64,000 bases of DNA. Source: Oceanococcus sp. HetDA_MAG_MS8 (GTDB lineage: Bacteria; Pseudomonadota; Gammaproteobacteria; Nevskiales; Oceanococcaceae). Where the stretch lies: positions 186,001 to 250,000 of the forward strand of contig JAHCMK010000001.1 in NCBI GenBank assembly GCA_019192445.1, in the 5' to 3' direction. This document shows positions 50,901 to 62,900 of this stretch, piece after piece. The notes below the pieces were generated by a model. It was not told where the DNA came from, searched no databases, and saw only the letters and a list, made by a program, of their open reading frames with translations. Position 1 is the stretch's first letter. Every line of letters starts with the position of its first letter. A program made the translations under genes and the position numbers.

Positions 50901-53900
50901 GATGATACCCGCCCGGCAGGAGATCTGACGCCGGTGAGCGACCCAGATGAACACCGCTACATTTACTGGGCTGACTTCGCCGATGGCGCCATTTTGCGCC
51001 GCAGCCTGGAGCCCCGTGAACGCCTGCGTTTGGTGACCACGGTCACGACGCCTAATCACACGGTCGTTGCAGAGTCGGTACATGAAGTGGGCCTGCCCAT
51101 TTCCGAACGGCGCTTCTTCGCGCCGGTTGCACCGACCACCGAGGCGGCGCGCAGTCTGGCGCAATCCGTTTTCTATACCGCTGTCGATCAATTCCGCGGT
51201 CCAGAGCGTACCGGTGCTTTGGTTGGTGTGTGGTCCACGCGCAATCCGCTATACCTGGAGGCCGATCTTGGCTACTTGGGTGAGGATCTTTACCGGCCTT
51301 ACAGCGGGCTCTTTATTGCCGATATCAGCAACGAGGGTGAGCTTGACGATAACCGCCTCTTCGTCCATTCCGAATTGCTGGCGGGCAGTAGCGAGATATT
51401 CGCCGGCACCATCGGGGAGGTTCACGCCGATGCAGATTTCGTCATTGCAAGCAAATCCGGAGACCTGATACCGGCAGATGACGATGGTGCTTTTGTCGCT
51501 GCATTGCGCGAGCAGATTGCCCTGGAGCCCGATACCGGGGCCGAGTACAGCACGCCGAGTGGTGCGGAGCTATTGATTTTTACCGCCCGTAATGGCGATG
51601 GCCAGTTCGGTCTGCCTTATCTGTTGGCGGGTCGTATCGATTTACCGTTTGCCGACGTCTACGGCTTGGATCGCAAGGATGATCTGGTGCTGGTCGCCAA
51701 CGGTCTTGGCGGCGTTCAGGTCATTGACATCAGCAGTGTCACTGCGCCCTATCGGGTCGCCTTCATCCGCCCGAATGGTCTCGCCCGTGATGTGGTCGTT
51801 GATGGTCGCTTTGCTTACGTGGCAGCCTCGCAGGAAGGTGTTGTGGTTGTCGACTTGGAGGACCCGGAGCTACCCATCGTTTCGCGCATCGATACTTTGG
51901 GCATTGCCAACCGATTAGCCCACAGTGGCGACCGGCTTTATGTCACAGACATGGCTGGTGCGGGTGGTGGTGCCCGGCTCAACGTTCTCAGTGTGGCTGA
52001 TCCCTATCAGCCTCTGTTGTTACGCAGCATTGACCTGCTGCCTGCACGCGAGGACTTTGCGCCGGATGGCGCCTACGATGTGAGTGTTGTTGGCGAGCAG
52101 GCGTACGTAACGGTTCACTACGCCGACCAGGAAGATCGGCCCAGACAGTCGATTGTGGAAGTAATCGACCTCGCAGCGGTGGATGACCCACGTGTTGATG
52201 CCACTATCCCGGCGGTCGTCCACCGGGAAGTCCTGGGGGCGGACTTCGGCGCCCGCGGGCTTACTGTGGCCCGTGGCGGCGTACAAGTTGCCGGAGGGCA
52301 GCAAGGCGTGGTGCGTCTGGATCTGCCCTACCTGACCGTGCTTTCGAATGCCCCCGTTGACGCACAGCGCGCAGTGTCTACGGCGTTAACGCAGATCGAC
52401 ATCGAGTTGTCCGATGTATTGGCGCCAGGCGTCGCTCTGGCGGATTTCATTCGCGTCATGCAGGGTGACCCGGTTCTCGGCATTGATGTCAGCGAGAGCT
52501 TCGCCATGCGCTTTGCCAGTCGCGACGGGGAACCAGCGCGCCGCTTCATCGAGTTGGTCCGCCAGCCGCAACAGGAACTGCTGCCCAATACGGTGTATCA
52601 CGTTGTCATCGATCAAGGCCTGACGGCCTTGTCAGGAGAGAGCCTGGCATCGACCTACGAATTTGGCTTCCAGACCTCGGCGGCGGGCACCGCCGCTGCG
52701 CCCTCGCTGGTCACGGTCTCACCGGCACATGGGGCGATCCGCGGGGGTACGGAGATTATCGTCAGGGGTCATGACTTTGGTGCTGCACCCCGTCTGTTCC
52801 TGGGGGGACAGGAGCTGGTTGTCCAGCGGGTGGAAGCCGCCACGGCTGAGGATCCTTATGAGCGGCTGCATGCCGTGACCGTTCCCAACGTGGCCGGCCC
52901 TGCCGCTCTGCGCGTGATCAACGATGCCGGTCTCGCCGACATGGCAATCGGCGCATTTTCCTACCTGGACCTGCTGGATCTGTCGTTCATCTCTCCGCCA
53001 GTGGTGCGTATAGACCAGTCCGGCGAAGGCGACGTGGTGGAGATCGTCGGATTTGGATTCGAGCCCGATCTGAGGCTGCGCGCTTGGCAGAGCGGACGCG
53101 AGGAGACTGCGGTCGAGTTCAGCGTGGACGGAGATACGCTGCAACTGCTCAGCACGCAGAGATTGCGCTGGGTGGTACCTGATTTCGGCGAACGTTTCCG
53201 TGGCTTTGTCGACATAGAGCTGAGCCGCCCGGGCGGTGACAAGCGCTTCGCCAGTCGCGCCCTCTTCTACGGACAAATGGAACTGCAGCGGCGGCTCGAG
53301 ACCACGCAGCCGCTGACCTTTGACCAGCTGCAGCAGGTGGATGGGGGTTGGTCTAATTTTATTCCGGATCCACTCAAGCTCCCCCCCGGGAAGGTGGTGG
53401 ATATCGCACATGACCCGGAACTGGATCTGGTTTACGTGCTCGGGCAGGGGCGGAGTGGCGAAAGACTGAGCGACGATGTGACGGCATCCGAGGAGCAGCT
53501 TCGCCAAGTGGTCCCACCGGGGTGGATTTCTTTGGTCAGTTATCAAGCCGGCGTCTCCGAAGCAGCCCCAATGCATGGATTGGGTTACTTCAACCTGCCG
53601 CAGGATTTGGTCCCCACCGCCATGTGGCTGGGTGATACACATCTGTATGTGTTGGCTGTAGGTCGTGAGTACCCGCTGCTGAATACCACCTATGAGGGGC
53701 AGAGCTGGCTGTTGGTTTATGACCGGGAGGACCGGGTGCCCGGAGCGGGGCCCGACCCCGATGGCCGCGATCGGGATATCTTGAATGCCGTGCGCCTGGA
53801 ATTAGGGCAGCCAGCCAATCTGATCGCGGGCCGGGGTGACTTGTTGTTCGTCGCCGCCGGCCCCGCGCCAGGATTTCGATTCCTTGACCGGGATGAGGAT

Positions 53901-56900
53901 CCAAGAGTCGCCGTGATCGGCGTACAGGATCCCCTCAGGCCCAGTGTTGTTCGCTACCTGGAAACCGGACGTATTGCCGGCCGGTCGGTACCGCTGGCAC
54001 CCCGTAAGCTGCTAACCAGTAGTGACAAACTGCTAGTTTCCGGTTCGTCCACGGCCTTTGTGTTCGATTTATTGCAGAGCGCGCTGCCGCAAATTGCAAC
54101 TGCCGCGCTGCCGGCAGTACCGGGAGTCATAGAGGATCGGGAGGTGGTGTTTGGTACCGGTGTTCGCAGTGGTTCCCTGACGGACCCGGTGATGCTCGAT
54201 TTTGGTAATTCGGCAAACCTGGCTGAACTGGCACGCTACGAAAATCGGGGTTTCAGTCTTCCTGGGAGTGCGACGGCGTCGGATGCGTTTAGCACCTTGG
54301 GTGCGGTCGCTTCTCGGTTCAGTCCCCCACTTGGCGATCCGCTGGCAGGGGCGTATTTGGGGCTATTTGATGCCGGCGACTCCGACGAGATTGCCCTGGT
54401 TGACGCGCTGCGCTTGTCTACACGTAAAAACACGCCCGTAGATAAATTGATTGTGGGTCAGGACGGCGTTCTGCTCGGTGTGCAGCAGTTTCCTGACGGC
54501 GACGCGATTGGCGAAAGCCGCAGTGAATTGTGGTTGCTGGATCACCTGGTCCTGGATTTGGCTCTCAGCGAGCCCAGAGATGGTGCTGTGGGTGTCTCTC
54601 CGGACGTGCGGATTCTGCTTCAGTTCAACCGTGCTCCGCAGCCGCCAGCTGGCGAGTCAGTTGGTGTTTTCCTCACCCGCTACCTGTCTCTGCTACGGGA
54701 TGATGGCAGTGATCATGGGCAGGACATCGCGTTCACCATCGAACCCGACCCCGAAGACCCAACACGGTTCCACTTGTTACCCGCGACCGAATTGGCGCCA
54801 GCAGCAGACTACAGCCTGCAGTTTCGGCCGGAGTTGGGTAGCCGTCGTACGGATGGCCTGTTCAGTCGCCAAGTTGCATTCCAGACAGCCGGTGCCAGCG
54901 GTCCGGCACCGGAGTTGCTCCGGGTCAACCCCTTCAGCGTGGACGTGCGTGGTGGCACGGTGCAATTGGAGGTGCGGCACGCCAATGCAGCCAGCATATT
55001 GGTTGGGGGTGAAACGGCGATCGTGCTTTCCGCAGAAGCGCTGGATGCCGAGGTCAGCCGACTGACTGTAGAGGTGCCGTCCGCACTACCGGGACCGGCC
55101 GCGGTTACCGTGGTTAATGGCAGCGGAGCGCAGGATACGCGAATCGGGGCCCTGGTATATGGGGACCCTCTGTTGGCGACCACCGTGCTGCCGGTTGCCG
55201 GGACGTTGAATGGCGGTACGGTCGTGCGCATCAGTGGTCGTGGGTTCCCTAGTGGGGGAGAGGGCCTCAGCGTCACATTCGGCGACACCCCGGCAACCGC
55301 AGTGACGGTGCTCAGCGGTGAACTGCTGGAGGCAGTTACCCCCGCAGGGCGAATCGGTCCTGTCGATGTCAGCCTAAAAACCGAGGCGGGCAGCGCGGTG
55401 ACACTGGACGCCGGTTTTCGCTATCTGCAGCCCATCCAGGCCAATGTCCAGGGCGATTTTGCTGAAACGGGTGAAGATCCACCGGTTTACGACGCAACCC
55501 TGGATCCCACAGAGACCTTCCTGATCACCGCACAGGGCGGCGCCGGCGTCGTCATTTACAACATTGCGGCTTCGACCTTTACTGGAGATCCGGAGAATCC
55601 GCTGAATCCGGACGCACTACGCGACGAGATTGATCGCGATGGTAATGGAATTGATGACAGGATCGCCGCTCAAATCGAGTTACCTGCTCCGTACGAGGCC
55701 TACGGTGTCGATGCCTACTTTGAGCGCGCCTACGATCGCCTGTTTGTTGCCGCAGGTACACCCCAAGGCGATGCAGCGCGCTTGTTCATTATCGGATTTG
55801 ATGCAGGTGCCCTGGACCGCTCGCAGATCATCGCTGAGTTACCGCTGCCGGGTCGCTTTGCGCGGGGAATCGAAGTAGAAAACAAACGCGGTGTGATTGC
55901 GCTGGCTGATGCTGGTCTGGGCTTCGTCGATGTACACCTGCAGGCGAAGGCCTTCCTGAATGGCCGTATAGATACAGACGGCGCGCCAACACTGGATGTG
56001 ACGCGGTTGCCATACCGTCAGGGCTATGGCGACGTTTATCTGGCGGTTAGCGGAAACTACGACGTACCAAGCAATCGCCTGATTGATGGCGATGATCGTG
56101 ACACCGGGGCCCTCTACGTTGTCGAGCAGTCGGCCGTTGAAGGCCTGCGTATTCTGGGCTCGGTCAGAGGGCCCGCGAGCCGGGTGCAGACTGATGGCCA
56201 ATATGCCTATCTGGCCTCGGGTGATGGCGGCATGGCTGTTGTGGATCTCAATGATCTGACCGCACCACAGATTGTCTCAAGGGTTCCAGGAAACGTTCAG
56301 GATATTGCTCGCACTGGTCACCAAGTACATATTGTCCAGAGTGACGGCAATATACTGACTGTTGACGTCAGCGACCCGCTCGAGCCGCAAGTCCTGGATG
56401 GACTGGAGGCCTTCCCAGGCAATGGGATTGAAGCCTTGGCAGCATCGGCTTTTGCCGTGGTGGGTGCCGGACGCACGGATACTGCGCAAACGGCTGTGCA
56501 GGTCAACCCGGACGCAGCGCTGAAGATTCACGCGGTGGCGCCTGCCAGTGGCATTTTGGACCGCGATCCGGATGGTCGTGTCAGGGCCACGCTGCGTTTC
56601 AATAAGGCCATTGATCTGTGGCCGCCGAACACAGGGTTATTCCGTATAGAGGACGCCGCCGGTTCCCTGCCGCTGACTGTGGAGCTGGTCAACAACGACG
56701 CGCACCTAGACTTACAAAACCCCGGTTCAATCGCTCCCGGTACGCCGCTGGAAGTAGTTGCCCTGGCCGGAGTCGAAAGCGTCAAACCGCTTCCGGAAGG
56801 GCGTTCGCAAAGGTTGTATGAGTTGGCGCAGACCCAGCGCTTCCCAATAGTCTATCGGGGTGCGCCGCAGAGTCCGCCGGAGATTGTCGATGTTGTGCCG

Positions 56901-59900
56901 CGTCGTGTGCCGCTGGGTGCAGAAACGCAGATCACCGTCTCCGCGCTGAACGTCAGCCTGGACCCGCAGCAGACGCGCCTGCAGATTGGCGGCGCCGAGG
57001 TTGCAGTGATCTCCGCGCGTTCTGATGCGGAAAACGACCGGGTCGTTCTGCTGACAGCGCTGGTTCCGGTGGTGGAGTATCCCGGACTGTATGACGTGGT
57101 GTTGTCCACGGAACGGGATGGTATCCGCGAGGCCGACACCCTGTATGGCGGACTCGCGATCGACACCGCCATCCAGATAGATGGCGCTTCTCCGCGTTGG
57201 GGTGCTGTTGATGGGGGCACGACGGTGACAATCCGTGGCCGCGGATTCGAGCCGGGAAATACGGTGGTCGACTTTGCCGAGGTGCTGTTCGGCGACACGC
57301 CAGCGAGATCCGTACGGGTATTGGCAGACGACCTGATGGAAGTGCAGGCACCACGTGGAGCTCCGGGGCGCGTTGATATCGTCCTGCGTGACCGCTACGG
57401 CAACGAAGCCCGCCTGGAAGACGGCTTTGGCTTTGGCTTGCGCCAGCTTTCCACCCGCGAGGCACAAGCCATCAATCCACGGCATGTGATTGTTGATGAA
57501 GTGACCGGTGTGGCGCTGACCGATGCCGGCTACTTCGACATCGCCAAGGCCCAGGTCTGGCCGCCAGATCCGGTTATTGCGGCCAGTTTCGACATCAATG
57601 ACCCCCAGCAGATGCTCCTTGTCGGTGGCAACAACGCCCTGCCAGCAGGTGAGGAAGCGCGGCGCGCCATCGAAAGTCATACGCGGTTTATCGGGCTACT
57701 GGGAAAGAGTAAAAGCGGTGCGCTCTCCGAAGAGGAGGCCGTCGAGTTCGAGCAATTGAAACTCCAGGCATTACCGACAGCGATGGATTCAGCGGCGCTG
57801 GACGCCCGGCTGGAAGATCCGCAGGCGCGCCGACTCTACGCCGCTTCCGGTGTCGGGGGTCTCTCCATTCTAAATCTGGATGATGGCAACGGCTTGCAAC
57901 TCATAGGACGGGAGTACGAGGGGTATAGCGAATTCTTGAGCCTGGACGTGCAGGCCGCTGAGGAGTGGGTACTGGTGTCGAGGATGGCCGGCACGAAGGA
58001 GCCACCTGAGGGTATCGACTGCAAGAGTCTAGATCCCGAGGCGGAGCTGCCCGAGTTGTATGCGCTCAGCACCAGCGTTGAATCAGATCCCGTTGGGTTG
58101 GGGCCGTTGGGCGTAAACGGCTCCATAGGACTACTGTCCTCTGGATGGGCCTACGCTGGCGGATGGTCCCGCTCACGGGTCTGGACGCTGCCGTGTCGAT
58201 GGGATGCAACCACTGCAGGTGGGCCCTTAAGGCCAAAAGAGCAGGTTGAGTATCGAGTGGAAATGCTGGATTTGTATGATCCGGTCGTCCGCGATACCTG
58301 GGTGGTGGCAGACAACGTTGTTGATCTGGCCGTGTATGGCGAATACCTGCTAGCGGCACTTCAAAATGGTGAAGTCTGGATCCGCCATCGGGAGCGCACG
58401 GCGGAGTTTGCCCGGATCGTGCTCGACACCGACCTCCAGTTTGGCTTGGGGCATCCGCAACACCTGCAGGTCCTGGGTAATCTGCTGTTTATTGGCGCCC
58501 GCGTGCCTGTGGTGGTGGACCTGAGTGAGCCTTTGCAACCGAAGGTTCTTTCGGCAGGAAATACCGAAAGCGCTGCAGGCATGGCTGTATTCAGTGGCCG
58601 GTTAATCGCCGCCGGTGAGACCTTGCTAAGGCAATTCGAGTTGCCGGGGGCGCTCGTGACCCGCAGTTCGGTACCCGAAGCGGGTTGGTTGGCAGCCAAT
58701 GATGCGCTGCAACTGGACTTCAATGAGCCCATCACCCGCGAGTCACTGCTCAATACCGACAACCTAAGCCTCACTTCATCCACAGGAACACCTGTCGCGG
58801 TGACTGTGGAAGCATTGGGCGATACACCGGACAGCGCCTCGAGTATCCGCTTGGATTTCTCTCGGGAGCCAGGAGAAATCTACACGCTGCGCCTGCAAGA
58901 CCTGCGCAACCTGCGCGGTGGCTCGCTATGGACGCCCTATGTGCTCCGCATTCAAACGGCATCGGCGCCCGCCGTTCAGCCCAAGATCACAGAGGTTCTG
59001 GGCGGCAAGCAGCACTTTGGCGATCAAACGCCGATAGACATCTATGGCAGCGGTTTTCGTGCTCAGGGCATCGTTGCACAGGTCGACAGCTTCGAGGTTC
59101 CGCTGGAGGTCCTAAGCGAGGAGCATCTACGGATTCCCGCGGGCAGTCTGGATTTACTCCCATTGCAGGCTGGTGTGCATCACTTGCGTTTGCGTGATGG
59201 CGAGCTGCAGGCCGATCGTTTGGGCGCGATCATGCTTGCCGAGGAGCCCAGCGGTACAGCATTTGAGTTATCGCAGAATTCCGTCTCCACCGCGGGTGGT
59301 GAAGTTGTACGCATACGGGCATCCCGACCGGCCTTCCTGCCGGGGGCCAATGTCATCCTGCGCTCCGCCTCCGGCAGCGAAATACGTACCACCGAGCTGA
59401 CGCCCGGCGTGTTTGTGAATGACCTGAAAGACAATGTGCGCGACCCGAGTACTCTGGAATTTCGGGCGCCAGCGGTAGTCGAGGTCGGTACGTATCAGGT
59501 GTTTGTAGCTGCGGGCAGCCGGGAATGGCAGGTTGGTGAGCTGGCTTACAACCTGGGTAGCGGGCGCCGCTTCGAGCTGCCGAACTATCCACCCCTGGTA
59601 GCCGGTGCGATGCACTTCCGCGATCACTGGCTCTTTGTCGGGATCAAGGACGGCCTTGAGCCCAGCGCGGTCAATCGCTTCCTCCTGCCCTCCGGGCTCG
59701 AGGTCTATGATCTCAGCGTTCCCGAGCAGCCCTTGCGGGTGGCCCAAATGCCGATCGACGATCCGGTGCTGGGCATAGACAGTTTTGGCAACACGCTCTA
59801 TTTGGCGGCATCTCAGACGGGCTTGGTGGTCGTCGACATTACCGACCCAACGCAGCCGTACACCGTCGCCTCGCAAGCCACCCCGGGCAGCGTCGCGACG

Positions 59901-62900
59901 GATGTGGCGGTCAACCCCGCCTTGGGCGTGCTGGCGCTTGCAGTTGCCAATGATCTGGGCTCTGGGGTGATTCGCTTTGTTGATCCAACCGATCCATTGT
60001 TGGATGCGCCGACAAATATCCCGCCAATCTCCTTGAGCGGCGATGAGCGGGCGCAGCCCGTGGATATTGAATGGCAGGGGGACCAACTCTACGCCCTGCT
60101 ACGCAAGGACGACGTACTCATCCTGGCGGTTTTCGAACTGAACTCCGGGAGCTGGACACGGGTGGAGCACCACGTACCGCAGGTCCAGTCGGAGTGGCTG
60201 GACGACGTGTCGATGGTCGTGCTCCACGGTCAGGTTCTGGTCGGTAGCGAAGCCGGCTACGTGGTGTTGCAGAGCGCGGAGCCAGGGGGCTCCTATACCG
60301 CGACTTATTGGCAGGACCAGCCGCCGGTCGCCAACTATGGCGAAGTGTTTGCGGTTGGTGGAGCGCTGTATGTCGCTGCCGACACCGGACCTGTAGCTGT
60401 GCCGCCCTCGGCATTGGCGGTGGTTGGCGTGGCGCCGGAAGAGGGAGCGCAATTGGGTCATGGAGACGCCATCCACATCCAGTTCTCGGATCTGATCAAC
60501 ACTGATCCGGCGGTGGTCAATGCGGGCATCCAGATACTTGACGGGAGTGGTCAGCCCTGGCCGGGCGGAAGCTACGAAGTCATTGCCGAAAATACAGTGG
60601 ATGGCGGCGTTATCACTGTACGGTTGGCGGATACGGAGCTGCCGGCGGGAACGGCTCGCGTGCAGATTGGGACAGCCATCCGCGATCTGCCTGGGAACCC
60701 CTTACTCCAGCCCGTGGTGCAAAGCTACGCGATCTTCAATGGGCAGCGGCCGCGGGTGGTTGGTGTCTCCCGCGAGGAAAACGGGGTGGAAGGAATGCAC
60801 TACTTCCACGCGGATGGCACAGAGACCGGCCTCATTCAAGGATCGGGTTTTGGCAGCGATAGCACGGCCTTGCAAATCTGGGTTGGGCAACAGGCGTTGT
60901 CGCCGGCGGACATTCTGACCGTTAGCGATGAACAGATTCGGTTCGCGATGCCCAATCTGGGACTGGGCTTCTCTTCCGCAGCTTTGCCGGTCAGCGTCGC
61001 ACGTGGTGCCGCGCAGGACCGACTGAACGGTGCGGTGGTCATTGCACCGCGTATTGTTTTGGATGACGTTCTGCCCGATGTTGGCCCGCCGCAAGGCGGC
61101 AACCTGGTTGAGTTGTTTGGATTTGGATTCGCGCCTGGAATGCAGGTGCGATTCAATGGGGTTACGGCAGCAGATACTCGGGTCCTGAGCACCAACCGCC
61201 TGGTGGTACGGGCTCCTGCCGGTAGTTTTGGCTTCGCGGATGTGGCCATTGCATCGGCGATATTCCCCACTGAAGAGGCCATCCTGGCTGCGGCCTACTT
61301 TTATGCGGCGAGTGAGACCGGTCGCGCAGACCTGCCTGAGGATGCATCCGCACCCATTTCGGCCATGGCATACCGCAATCAGTTGGTATATGCAGTCACC
61401 GGCGGCAGTTATCAGGCCATTGATGCGCAGGGCCGGATCCTTCAGAACTTAAATTCGAATTCAGGCCGGCTGATCGTGGCAGATGTGAGTGACCCGGTAC
61501 GGCCGCAAATTCTGGGGCGGGAGTTTGCAGGTGACCTGCTGCCCTATTTCTTCGACGAGCGTTTGAGTCCTGATGGGCTGCGCGACTTGGTGCTCAGCGG
61601 TCAAGAGCTCTTCGCCATAGGCGCTGACCGTCTGTTCCAATTTGATGTCAGCTTGCCTACAGATCCGCAGCTGCTTGCTGAGCACGCCACACCGGGGCAG
61701 CGGATTCTGTCCATCTCGGCGGATCGCGGCCTAGTGTATCTGGGCGGCGAATTCGGATTGCAACTGCTGCGTATTGAGGCTGATCGGCGTCTGCGGTTAT
61801 TGAACGAGATTCCGGTTGCCCAGTTGGGCGGTGTCCCGGTGGACATCGTTCAAGACGGCGATAGCCTGTGGTTGTTACTGGCCGAACAAGGACGTGCTGT
61901 ACAGATTGAGCTCATGTCCGGCGAGTTCCGCATCGTCAATCATGTGAATCTCGTGGATCCTTCGGGCGTCGCCATCGATGGCCAGCGCATACTCCGCGTA
62001 TCCGACCTGTTGCTGGTCAGTACCGGGGTGCAGGGCACCGTCGTCGCCTATTTCCTCAAGCCGGACGGAAGTTCAGAAGCGGTGGCCGACCTCAGCCTGG
62101 CGTACTTGCTGCAGGGCGGGGATTTCTTCGCGGGCAACATGACCCTGGTTGGTCAGACCCTGTACGTCTCTGGTGGACAAGGAGATCTACAGCAGTTTGA
62201 TATCTCAGACTGGCTGGATAACCGATTCAGAACGCGTCTGGAACTGGCGAACTATATCCGCTTGCTGGGCGACGTGCGGGCCGCCGTTGTGGGCCCGGAT
62301 GCCATATTTGCCGGTACAGCCTTCGTCTATTCGGATCAGGAGCCCCTTGAGAACCCGCTACCCCCGGGTACGCTCTTCAATGCCCTTGGTGGCTCAGTGA
62401 ATACCGTGCTTGAGTCCGGCTTGAATGTCCTCGAACAACGACCTGCAGTGCGTGGTGCTCTGGCAACCGATGCAGCCATTGAGGTGCAATTCAATCAGGT
62501 CCTGGATATTGATCAGTTGCGCAACGTCGGTGCCGATCTGGCGCGATTGACACTGTCTGGAGCACCTGTGGAGGGCCTGGTGTCAGCCACGGTCAACAAT
62601 GCCGGATCGCGGCTGATTTTCCGCCCCATCCAAGAGCTGCAAGTTGGCCGGGAGTATCGATTCACCTTGGATGCAGCTTGGCGCGACCTTGCCGGTAGCG
62701 CCTTGGGCAGTGATTACAGTTTCCGCTTTGTCGCAGTAGATGCCCGTGAGCCGGCGGTGGAATCTATTTCCGGCGCGGCCGTCAGCTGGCGGGGCGGAGA
62801 CCAAATCACACTATATGGCCAGGATCTGGATGGCGTACAGCAGGTTCAAATTGGCGATGTTGTGATTGGTGCTGTCGATTTCCTCGAGCAGCATCCTGAT

